A DNA stretch of 12,684 bases. It comes from an uncultured Eubacteriales bacterium. Lineage in GTDB: Bacteria > Bacillota > Clostridia > Oscillospirales > Butyricicoccaceae. The translations under genes and the position numbers were made by a program. The notes beneath the pieces are model-generated. The model was not told the DNA's origin. It saw only the letters and a list, made by a program, of their open reading frames with translations, and ran no database searches. The stretch's first letter is position 1. Every line of letters starts with the position of its first letter. The stretch is from the NCBI GenBank assembly GCA_910585875.1, contig CAJUIK010000053.1, forward strand, positions 507-13,190, written 5' to 3'. Below are positions 1-6,311 of the stretch, one piece after another.

Positions 1-1273
1 CGATGGCGGCGATCCCCGACAGATCCTCCTCCGTCTCGGTGGGCAGGCCCATCATGAAATAGAGCTTGACGCTGTTGTATCCGGCGGCAAAGGCGATGGA
101 GCAGGAGTCCAGCAGATCCTGCTCGTACAGATTTTTATTGATGACGTCCCGCAGCCGCTGAGTGCCTGCTTCCGGCGCAAAAGTCAAGCCGCTTTTGCGC
201 ACTTTCTGGATGTTTTCCATCAGGTCCATGTTGAAATTGTCCGCCCGCAGAGAGGGCAGCGCCAGATTGACGCGGCGGGGCTCGCAGTACTCCACCAACC
301 CGGCGCACAGGTCCTCCAGCCAGGGATAATCGCTGGAACTCAGGGAGCTGAGGGAGATTTCGTCATAGCCGGTGGTCTCCGCCAGCTTTTGGGCCTGGCG
401 GGTCAAGGTTTCGGCGCTTCTGGCCCGGATGGGCCGGTAGGTATAGCCCGCTTGGCAGAACCGGCAGCCCCGCCGGCAGCCCCGGAACAGCTCGATCATC
501 GCCCGGTCAAAGACGATGTCTGTGGAGGGCACGACAAAGCTCTCCGGGTAATAGGCTTGGTTCAAATCCCGCACGATAGCCTTTTTCACCTGGGCCGGCG
601 CTCCGTTTTGAGGGGTGATTTGGGCCACGGAGCCGTCCTGGTTGTATTCTATCTGATAGAAAGAGGGCACATAGACCCCCTCGATGTCCAAGGCCCGCTT
701 CAGGAAGGTCTGTTTATCCCAGCCCTGGGCCTTGGCCTGGCGATAGAGCTCCACCAGGGCGGGCAGGTTCTCCTCCCCTTCGCCCACCAGCACGATATCA
801 AAGAAATCCGCCATGGGCTCCATATTGTAGACGCAGGGCCCCCCGGCCGCCACCAGCGGCGTCAGCTCCGTCCGGTCCTTGGCGAACAGAGGAATCCCGG
901 CCAAATCCAGCATATTCAGCACGGCGGTATAGTTGAGCTCATATTGCAAAGAAAAGCCCAGGATGTCGAATTCCGAGGCCGGATCCTTGCTTTCCAGGCC
1001 GTAAAGAGGCAGGCCCCGGCGGCGCATCTCCCGCTCCATGTCCGGGGCGGGGGCGTGCATCCGCTCGCACCAGACGCCCTCCATGGCGTTGAGGCGGCCA
1101 TAGAGAATTTTACTGCCCAAGTGGCTCATGGCGATTTCATAGAGCTCGGGGAAGCACAGGGCCACCCGGCAGTCTACCTGGCTTTTGTCCTTGACGACCT
1201 GGTTGTATTCGCCGCCGGCGTAGCGGGCCGGCTTGCGGACGTTGTCCAGGCATTGTTTCAATTTGTAATCCAT
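1..1273 (-). CDS. B12-binding/radical SAM protein, TIGR03960-type (3' end cut off by window edge)
   Basis: This is the N-terminal 424 residues of a protein that is usually about 600 long; the C-terminus lies beyond position 1. The frame stays open from the ATG at 1273, preceded by GGAGG four bases upstream, to the window edge. An N-terminal cobalamin-binding-like domain (roughly residues 30-190, with VAAGGPCVYN and VLVGEGEENL) is followed by a radical SAM core whose CxxxCxxC cluster site is C266, C270 and C273 (RGCRRGCRFCQAG). Further on is the SVKLYFMMGLPTET segment typical of this family. The [4Fe-4S] cluster would cleave S-adenosylmethionine; the substrate is unknown. In Clostridia this gene commonly follows the spoIVFA/spoIVFB pair and precedes a DUF2344 radical-SAM-linked gene, rng and rplU, and it does follow such a pair here. 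A sigma-A-like promoter within spoIVFB probably drives it. The family assignment is confident; the function is not known. Confidence 0.92.
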   Translation of the reverse strand, partial: MDYKLKQCLDNVRKPARYAGGEYNQVVKDKSQVDCRVALCFPELYEIAMSHLGSKILYGRLNAMEGVWCERMHAPAPDMEREMRRRGLPLYGLESKDPASEFDILGFSLQYELNYTAVLNMLDLAGIPLFAKDRTELTPLVAAGGPCVYNMEPMADFFDIVLVGEGEENLPALVELYRQAKAQGWDKQTFLKRALDIEGVYVPSFYQIEYNQDGSVAQITPQNGAPAQVKKAIVRDLNQAYYPESFVVPSTDIVFDRAMIELFRGCRRGCRFCQAGYTYRPIRARSAETLTRQAQKLAETTGYDEISLSSLSSSDYPWLEDLCAGLVEYCEPRRVNLALPSLRADNFNMDLMENIQKVRKSGLTFAPEAGTQRLRDVINKNLYEQDLLDSCSIAFAAGYNSVKLYFMMGLPTETEEDLSGIAAI

Positions 1274-1311
1274 ATTCCCTCCAGAAAAGCCGATTGATTG
1301 CGATTATGATG

Positions 1312-1345
1312 ACTATACTATAAGGCTTTTCCGGCCCGGTGTAAA
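1312..1345 (-). promoter_or_regulatory. Predicted sigma-A promoter for the radical SAM unit
   Basis: On the minus strand, TTTACA (1345-1340) and TATAGT (1322-1317) are separated by exactly 17 bases. Each hexamer matches the sigma-A consensus at five of six positions. A second overlapping TATAGT lies at 1317-1312. The site falls in the last codons and stop of the spoIVFB-like gene, so a transcript would start near 1310 and carry a leader of about 35 bases before the ATG at 1273. This would separate vegetative expression of the downstream genes from the sporulation genes upstream. It is inferred from sequence match only. Confidence 0.6.
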
Positions 1346-1939
1346 GAAATTTCGCCCCTGGCGGCCCAAAATCGCCAAAGCGCAGGCCAGCAGGGTGATA
1401 TTGCCTCCGGTTTTGCAAAAGAGGGCCAGTCCCGCCGCCAGCAGCGTCAGCCCTGCCGCCAGAGAACACCAGGCGGAGATCCGCTCGGCCTGCCAAAGCT
1501 CCGCCCGGCGCAGCAGCAGGCAGCGCAGATAGACGCCGCCGTCCAGCGGCAAGGCGGGAACCAGGTTGAACAAGGCCAGCAGGGCGTTGCAGCCGCAAAA
1601 GAGATAAAGCCCCTCCTGCCAGGGCCCTGGAGAAGCACAACGGGCCAGCAGCGCCGCCAAGCCGCAGGCGGCCAGGTTGGCGCCGGGACCCGCCAGGGCG
1701 ATGCGCCCCTCCTGGCGATAATCGGCCCGAGGACATTCATACTGAATATCCAGCCCGCCCAGACCCAGCACAAAGCGCTCCGCTCGGCCGCCGTACAGGG
1801 CGATGGCCAGCAGATGCCCCCCTTCATGGAAGGCGGCGGCCAAAGCCGCGGCCAGCAGCAGGGCCCAATGTCCGCAGCACAGAAGCATAGCCAGCGTCAG
1901 GGCAAACGGGGCGGAGCAGTCAAATCGTTTCCCCCTCAT
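1313..1939 (-). CDS. spoIVFB: SpoIVFB-like M50 intramembrane zinc metalloprotease (short form)
   Basis: This is a site-2-protease family membrane enzyme of 208 residues. The zinc motif is HEGGH (H38-E39-x-x-H42) in a hydrophobic segment, and the third ligand lies in NLVPALPLDGG (Asp133). Hydrophobic stretches cover about residues 9-36, 82-98, 112-130 and 155-190. In Bacillus subtilis SpoIVFB sits in the outer forespore membrane and removes the pro-sequence of sigma-K. The same role is likely here from gene order, but no sigK lies in the window. The protein ends soon after the membrane core and has no C-terminal CBS domain, unlike the roughly 290-residue Bacillus protein. The ATG start overlaps the stop of the upstream LytM-domain gene by four bases (ATGA), which indicates translational coupling. 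It has 12 cysteines. Another M50 protease with a different substrate is possible. Confidence 0.87.
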   Translation of the reverse strand: MRGKRFDCSAPFALTLAMLLCCGHWALLLAAALAAAFHEGGHLLAIALYGGRAERFVLGLGGLDIQYECPRADYRQEGRIALAGPGANLAACGLAALLARCASPGPWQEGLYLFCGCNALLALFNLVPALPLDGGVYLRCLLLRRAELWQAERISAWCSLAAGLTLLAAGLALFCKTGGNITLLACALAILGRQGRNFFTPGRKSLIV

Positions 1940-2940
1940 GCCGCCAGCTCCACATAGTCGTTGGGGTCGATGATCTTCCCGTCCTTTCTCATTTCAAAAT
2001 GCAGATGGGGGCCGGTGGATTTGCCGGTGGACCCCACCTTGCCCACCTGCTGTCCCAGGGCGACTTTCTGCCCTTTTTGGACGGAAATACTGTCCATATG
2101 GCCGTAAAAGGAGGTAAATCCGCCGCCGTGATCCACCCGGACAAAATTGCCGTACACCGCTCCCCGGCCCGCGTCGCTGACAATCCCGTCGGCAAAAGCG
2201 CCGATTTTGGTCCCCCGCGCGGCGGCGACGTCCACGCCATAGTGAAATTTCACCTGTTCGTCAATGGGGTGATCCCGGTATCCATAGGGGGAGGTGATCC
2301 GCCCTTTCAGCGGCGCGGCGCAGGGGAAGGCCAGCTGATAGACGTTGTCGTCCACCACGTCTGGGCTGGGGATGACAAATTCCTCGTTGGGCGTGTCGTC
2401 CAGCAGCTCTTCCTCCGGCAGGTCGAAGCGCAGACAGGAAAAATCAAAGGCCGGATAAGGCGATTCGCACAGGCCCTCCAGCCCTTGGGCCGATAGGAAA
2501 AGACGGCCGGATGGATTCCCGGCCGCCTCTTTCCAGTTCATCTGCTCCGGCGAAATCTGATGGATCTCCTGCTCCGCCGGGATCTGATATTCTTCGGCGC
2601 CGGGATCCGGCCGCTCTTGTCCGCTCTGGCCCAGCAGTTTGCGGCCAAAGGCCAGCAGCGCCTCTTCCCCCTCTCCCGCCGCCTTGCGGCCGAATACCGT
2701 CACCGCTTCTTTCAGGTCCATATCCCCGCTGAGCAAAGAGGATACCGCCTGCCGCACGGCCTGAGGCGTCTCCCCAGGGGAAAACCGCAGGTAGACGGCC
2801 AGAATCAGCAGGCCCCAGAGCAAAACGGTTCCCAGACGGGGGCCTTCCTCCCGCCGTCCCCCCGCTCTTCTGGTCTTATATCGGGCGGCGCCCCGCCGGT
2901 ATTGGGCCGCCCGGCCGGGCTGGTAAGCGTTTCTGTTCAT
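1936..2940 (-). CDS. spoIVFA: SpoIVFA-like LytM (M23) domain membrane protein
   Basis: This is a 334-residue single-pass membrane protein. The N-terminus (1-35) is very basic and presumably cytoplasmic. A membrane span follows at about 36-51, then an acidic, poorly conserved linker to about 200, and a C-terminal M23/LytM domain at about 207-330. The domain retains HxxxD (H233, D237), H281 in FYGHMD and HxH (H312, H314), so the zinc site looks complete. Its place directly before the M50 gene, with a 4-base overlap, matches spoIVFA-spoIVFB, where SpoIVFA scaffolds and inhibits the protease. I chose the ATG at 2940 because GGAGG (2948-2952) is seven bases upstream; an in-frame GTG at 2946 is too close to that site. 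The stop of spoIVA is only 19 bases upstream. An alternative is a SpoIIQ-type or active peptidoglycan endopeptidase, but the neighbour argues for SpoIVFA. Confidence 0.8.
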   Translation of the reverse strand: MNRNAYQPGRAAQYRRGAARYKTRRAGGRREEGPRLGTVLLWGLLILAVYLRFSPGETPQAVRQAVSSLLSGDMDLKEAVTVFGRKAAGEGEEALLAFGRKLLGQSGQERPDPGAEEYQIPAEQEIHQISPEQMNWKEAAGNPSGRLFLSAQGLEGLCESPYPAFDFSCLRFDLPEEELLDDTPNEEFVIPSPDVVDDNVYQLAFPCAAPLKGRITSPYGYRDHPIDEQVKFHYGVDVAAARGTKIGAFADGIVSDAGRGAVYGNFVRVDHGGGFTSFYGHMDSISVQKGQKVALGQQVGKVGSTGKSTGPHLHFEMRKDGKIIDPNDYVELAA

Positions 2941-2959
2941 CTTCACCCCTCCCCATGGG

Positions 2960-4438
2960 TCACAGGATGATGCAGATCAACCCGCTGCTGTTTTCGTTGA
3001 CGATTCTCTGAAGCGTTTCCTGGATTTTGGCCCGGGCGTCCGACGGCATTTTGTATAGTTTGTTGTTCAGCCCCTCGTTCACCAGCTCGTGGAGGGATTT
3101 GCCGAAGATATTGCTTTCCCAAATTTTTTCCGGCGAATCCTCAAATTCGCTGAGCAGATAATGGACCAGTTCTTCCGACTGTTTTTCGCTGCCCACAATG
3201 GGGGAAACCTCGGTTTTGATGTCCGCCCGTATCATGTGGATGGAGGGGGCGCTGGCTTTGAGGCGCACGCCGAAACGGCCTCCCTGGCGGACGATCTCCG
3301 GTTCGTCCAGCGTCATCTCGCTGCGGGACGGCATGACGATGCCATAGCCCGTCTGGCGCACCTGGTCCAAGGCGCTGCTGATGCGGCCGTATTCCTCCCG
3401 GATGGAGGACAGCTCGCAGAGCAAGGGCAGGAAATCCGCCTGATCCCGGATGAGGATGCCGCTTCGCTGGGACAGGATGTCGTAATACAGGGCGTCTTCC
3501 GCCGTCACGTTGATTTCCACCGACCCCTCCCCCAGATTCATGGCGGAGATGGAGAAATCGCTGATATATTCGCAGTCCGCCAGCCCTTCCATGGCCTGGC
3601 TCACGTCCCGCATCCGGGCGATGGCGCCGGTGCATTGGCAGATGGAGTCATAAATCTGCTGGCGGATGCCGTTGTCTGCGTCCAGAACATTGACCCAGCT
3701 AGGCAGCGTATAGAGAAATTCCTTGGCGGGGAATTCATAGAGCACGGTGCGCAGCACGCACTCGATGTCCTGCTGGCTCAGCTTGGCGCAGTTGACGGCC
3801 AGGCAGCTGACGCCGTATTTTTCCTCCAGCTGGGCCCGGAGCTGTTGGGCTTCGGCGCCGCCCGGGTCCACGCTGTTCAGCGCCACGACGAAGGGTTTGT
3901 TCATCTGTTTGAGCTCGGCCACCACCCGCTCCTCCGCCTGGATATATTCCGCCCGGGGGATCTCCGAGATTGTGCCGTCGGTCGTGACCACGATGCCGAT
4001 GGTGGAATGTTCCGCGATCACCTTTTGGGTGCCCGTTTCCGCCGCCTCCCGCAGAGGGACCTCGTGATCGAACCAGGGGGTGGAAACCATCCGGGGGGAA
4101 TCCCCCTCAAATTGCCCCAGGGCGCTTTCAATCATATACCCCACGCAGTCGATCATGCGAACGTTGAAGTTTCCCCCGCCGTCCAAAGCGATGTTCACCG
4201 CGTCCTCAGGCACGAATTTGGGCTCCGCCGTCATGATGGTCTTTCCGCTGCCGCTTTGAGGCAGTTCGTCTCTGGCCCGCTCCCGCAGATAGACGTTGTC
4301 GATGCGGGGCAGCACCATGGTTTCCATAAAGCTCTTGATAAAAGTGGATTTTCCCGTGCGCACCGGGCCCACTACGCCGATGTAAATATCGCCCTCTGTG
4401 CGGACGGCGATATCCTCATAAATACTGCGGTTTTCCAC
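2960..4438 (-). CDS. spoIVA: Stage IV sporulation protein A, coat-basement ATPase
   Basis: SpoIVA polymerises on the outer forespore membrane in an ATP-dependent manner and forms the platform on which the spore coat assembles; it is also needed for the cortex. The protein is 492 residues, the same length as Bacillus subtilis SpoIVA as I recall it, and alignable throughout. Features include the Walker A motif GPVRTGKS (24-31, Lys30), DELPQSGSGKTIMT (57-70), Walker B Asp97 in RMIDCVGY, the SLPSWV-type segment, EIVRQGGRFGVRLKASAPSI in the C-terminal half and the hydrophobic end LICIIL. The start is a GTG at 4438 with GGAGG seven bases upstream (4446-4450); there is no competing ATG. Position 71 is Ala where Bacillus has a second Thr next to Thr70. 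The gene follows sipL by 66 bases and is probably co-transcribed with it in the mother cell under sigma-E. The identification is essentially certain. Confidence 0.99.
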   Translation of the reverse strand: MENRSIYEDIAVRTEGDIYIGVVGPVRTGKSTFIKSFMETMVLPRIDNVYLRERARDELPQSGSGKTIMTAEPKFVPEDAVNIALDGGGNFNVRMIDCVGYMIESALGQFEGDSPRMVSTPWFDHEVPLREAAETGTQKVIAEHSTIGIVVTTDGTISEIPRAEYIQAEERVVAELKQMNKPFVVALNSVDPGGAEAQQLRAQLEEKYGVSCLAVNCAKLSQQDIECVLRTVLYEFPAKEFLYTLPSWVNVLDADNGIRQQIYDSICQCTGAIARMRDVSQAMEGLADCEYISDFSISAMNLGEGSVEINVTAEDALYYDILSQRSGILIRDQADFLPLLCELSSIREEYGRISSALDQVRQTGYGIVMPSRSEMTLDEPEIVRQGGRFGVRLKASAPSIHMIRADIKTEVSPIVGSEKQSEELVHYLLSEFEDSPEKIWESNIFGKSLHELVNEGLNNKLYKMPSDARAKIQETLQRIVNENSSGLICIIL

Positions 4439-4466
4439 TGCTATTCCTCCCTGCGGATGTTTTGTG

Positions 4467-4481
4467 CGGCCCCAAGGGCCG
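4467..4481 (-). other. Small hairpin between sipL and spoIVA
   Basis: CGGCCC and GGGCCG form a perfect 6-bp stem with a 3-base loop in the 66-base gap between the two genes. No T tract follows on the minus strand, so it is unlikely to terminate transcription by itself. It could protect the mRNA or separate the two translation units. No function is demonstrated. Confidence 0.3.
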
Positions 4482-4504
4482 ATCCAACCATAACTCTGCG
4501 CCCT

Positions 4505-6022
4505 CTAAAAGGGAATCATCACCAGCGCCCCTGGCTCCAGCGGGCCTTGGTCCTCCAGCCGGTTGGCCGCCATAATCTGCTGAGGCGAGGCGTTGAACCG
4601 CTTGGAAAGCTGCCACACCGTCTCGCCTCCCTGGGCTCGGCGGAGAATCAGCGAGGCCCGGCTCTTCTTCTCTTTGGGCTCCTCCTCCAGCAGCTGGAAT
4701 TCCTCCACTTGGACGGTTTTGCCCTCTGCCGGCGCGGAGACGGTGAAATTCACGGCGCCGGACAGCTGAGCCGCCCCGTCGGAGCAGGACACGGCCAGGC
4801 CGGAGAGATCGCAGGCGCACAGGCATTCCCCCGCCCAGCCCCCGGCGAACCGGGCCTCGCATTCCGCCGTCTGGATATGCTGGCAGGGCTGATTCTGCTC
4901 GTTATAATAAATCAGGCTGACGCACAGCACGGCCCGGGCGGCGCCATCCGCCCCGGAGGCGGAACAGCTTTTGACGGCCGCGGCGAAATCGGCTATGGCG
5001 CAGGCCCGCTCCGGCGTGTCCAGCGTCAGCCGCAGCTCCCCGGCGGCCCCGATTTTCTGGGCGGCGGCCGGCGCCTCCAAAGCGCCCTGCTTGACTTGGC
5101 AGGCATAGGCGGTGCTGAACGCGTCCAGCAGCACGTTTTTGCAGATTTCCCGCCTCACTCGGACGCAGGCCTCCGCAGCCAGATCGCATTGCAGCAGCGG
5201 CCCTTCGCCGCCCTCCACGATGGCGCATTGGCAGCTTTTCAGGCAGTATTCCACCTCGGCGATGTCGCCGTCCTCCGCGTTTTCCAGCTCGATGATCTGG
5301 GAAAAGGGCAGGCTGAAGCTCTCCTTCGCCATGGTCCCCGCCCCTTGGCGCAACACCAGCGCTTCGCCTCGAGCCGCCCCCCTCAGCATCACCTTGTTGG
5401 AGATCACCCGCACGTCCTCGGTGGCCAGCTCCGCCCAGCTCCGCAGCACCCGGTCTTCCCCGCCGCAACCCTCTCCGGTCAGGCGGACGTCCTCGTGGAT
5501 GGACAAGCTCTTTTCCCGCATACAGACGGTGGAATCAAACCGGCGCTGCTCCACCAGCGTCTCAATCCCCTCCTCGGGCCGGCCCTCCGCCCCTTCGCAG
5601 ATCTGGCATTCCCGCAGGGCGCAGACCTGGGTTTCCAGGCAGAATTCCGCCCGGATGGAAAATTTGCGGGGGTTGAGCATCCGCCCCTCCACCCGCAGCA
5701 AAGAGGCTTTGGTGAACACGACGTCCTGCTGGCGGCAGCCTCTGGCCTCGGCCAGGGCGGCGAAGGGCACGGCGCATTCCAGCGCGCACAGGGGGCCTCC
5801 GCTTTCCCCCCGATAAACTAGGGCGCAGCGGATATTGCCCGAGACCATCACCCGGTCCGTCTGCACCAACTTTTCCCGGATTTCCATAGACCCCAGGGCG
5901 CAGCAGACGGCTTCGATATCGGGAAACGTATCCGGCACAATGGCGTCCAGAGATTCCTCGTGAATGGTACAGGCGCGGGACACGGCGGCATATTGGAGGG
6001 CGCTGCTCTTCATCAGTTCCAT
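4505..6022 (-). CDS. sipL: SipL-type spore coat protein: SPOCS (DUF3794) domains plus C-terminal LysM
   Basis: In Clostridioides difficile, SipL binds SpoIVA through its LysM domain and is required to localise the coat around the forespore; it is the functional counterpart of Bacillus SpoVID. This 505-residue protein has an N-terminal SPOCS/DUF3794 domain (about 25-135, DTFPDIEAV then VMVSGNIRCALVY), one or two diverged repeats (about 175-300 and 325-430), an acidic linker (435-455) and a LysM domain (458-505, GGETVWQLSKRFN and a final ALVMIPF). Length and layout match SipL. The start at 6022 is preceded by AGAAGGG at six bases; an in-frame ATG at 6049 would add nine residues but has a poor ribosome site. 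The protein has 29 cysteines, none in LysM. It sits between spoVM and spoIVA, its expected partners. The family is confident; SipL orthology is inferred from domains and context. Confidence 0.9.
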   Translation of the reverse strand: MELMKSSALQYAAVSRACTIHEESLDAIVPDTFPDIEAVCCALGSMEIREKLVQTDRVMVSGNIRCALVYRGESGGPLCALECAVPFAALAEARGCRQQDVVFTKASLLRVEGRMLNPRKFSIRAEFCLETQVCALRECQICEGAEGRPEEGIETLVEQRRFDSTVCMREKSLSIHEDVRLTGEGCGGEDRVLRSWAELATEDVRVISNKVMLRGAARGEALVLRQGAGTMAKESFSLPFSQIIELENAEDGDIAEVEYCLKSCQCAIVEGGEGPLLQCDLAAEACVRVRREICKNVLLDAFSTAYACQVKQGALEAPAAAQKIGAAGELRLTLDTPERACAIADFAAAVKSCSASGADGAARAVLCVSLIYYNEQNQPCQHIQTAECEARFAGGWAGECLCACDLSGLAVSCSDGAAQLSGAVNFTVSAPAEGKTVQVEEFQLLEEEPKEKKSRASLILRRAQGGETVWQLSKRFNASPQQIMAANRLEDQGPLEPGALVMIPF

Positions 6023-6072
6023 AAACGACCCTTCTTTCATCAGTTTCATGGGTTTCAGTTTGAATCACTGCA

Positions 6073-6101
6073 TTTATACGCGCCGCCGGGGCCGGATATG
6101 A
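6073..6101 (-). promoter_or_regulatory. Candidate sigma-E promoter for sipL-spoIVA
   Basis: On the minus strand TCATATC (6101-6095) resembles the sigma-E -35 element KMATATT at six of seven positions. After a 14-base spacer comes CGTATAAA (6080-6073), a partial match to the -10 element CATACAnT. The site lies just past the terminator that ends the spoVM unit and about 50 bases before the sipL start. The -35 region is part of a near-duplicate, GTCATATT followed by GTCATATC. Position and expected regulation fit, but the -10 match is imperfect. Confidence 0.4.
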
Positions 6102-6110
6102 CAATATGAC

Positions 6111-6140
6111 AAAAGCGCCCTTCCCAATCGGGAAGGGCGC
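6111..6140 (-). terminator. Rho-independent terminator after spoVM
   Basis: GCGCCCTTCCC (6140-6130 on the minus strand) and GGGAAGGGCGC (6125-6115) form a perfect 11-bp stem with a 4-base loop, followed directly by TTTT (6114-6111). It closes the rsmB-to-spoVM unit and separates it from sipL. A second 6-bp hairpin (CCGCGC/GCGCGG, 6140-6156) sits immediately upstream, making the spoVM 3' end strongly structured. Confidence 0.9.
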
Positions 6141-6202
6141 CGCGCCTTCTGCGCGGAAGAAACCGCCTTGGGGGCGATCCCTCCGCAAGCCAAAGAAACG
6201 TT

Positions 6203-6283
6203 TCACTCCGCTTCGCGGATGCCGAACACCTTTTTCAGCAGGCCCCGAAGCAGCCGGGGCGCTTTTACCACCATGATCTTCAC
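6203..6283 (-). CDS. spoVM: SpoVM, 26-residue forespore membrane-curvature peptide
   Basis: SpoVM is an amphipathic peptide made in the mother cell that embeds in the positively curved outer forespore membrane and recruits SpoIVA. The reading frame starts at GTG 6283, with a perfect AGGAGGT (6291-6297) seven bases upstream, and encodes exactly 26 residues, the length of Bacillus SpoVM. The N-terminal half reads MKIMVVKAPRLLRG; compared with the Bacillus peptide as I recall it, M1, K2, K7, P9, L12, G14 and G21 are identical, and R10 and K17 are conservative changes. Pro9 is the residue known to matter for localisation. The C-terminus (REAE) is more acidic than in Bacillus. The gene follows thiN, as in Bacillus, with one small gene between, and is followed by a terminator. 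Its size keeps it out of ordinary ORF lists. An internal ATG at codon 4 would lose Lys2 and has a worse-placed ribosome site. Confidence 0.9.
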   Translation of the reverse strand: MKIMVVKAPRLLRGLLKKVFGIREAE

Positions 6284-6311
6284 ACAGCACACCTCCTGGA
6301 ATCAAACAAGG

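Noticed and set aside
389..1297. A 302-codon plus-strand open frame at the left end.
   Set aside because: It is antisense to the radical SAM gene, whose minus-strand frame carries the CxxxCxxC motif and a good ribosome site.
1274..1312. A terminator between the spoIVFB-like gene and the radical SAM gene.
   Set aside because: The 39-base gap is AT-rich with no stable hairpin, so sporulation transcripts may read into the downstream genes.
3089..5821. A 910-codon plus-strand open frame antisense to spoIVA and sipL.
   Set aside because: It runs opposite two clear genes and has low-complexity His/Ala/Gly/Pro-rich composition with no recognisable domain. It arises from GC-rich codon use on the real strand.
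6140..6156. A second hairpin (CCGCGC/GCGCGG) considered as a separate terminator.
   Set aside because: No T tract follows on either strand and it abuts the stronger 11-bp hairpin; it is noted as part of the structured 3' end of spoVM only.
5562..6305. A 247-codon minus-strand frame spanning spoVM, the terminator and the start of sipL.
   Set aside because: It reads through a strong terminator in the wrong frame relative to both spoVM and sipL, with Arg/Gly/Pro-rich shadow composition.
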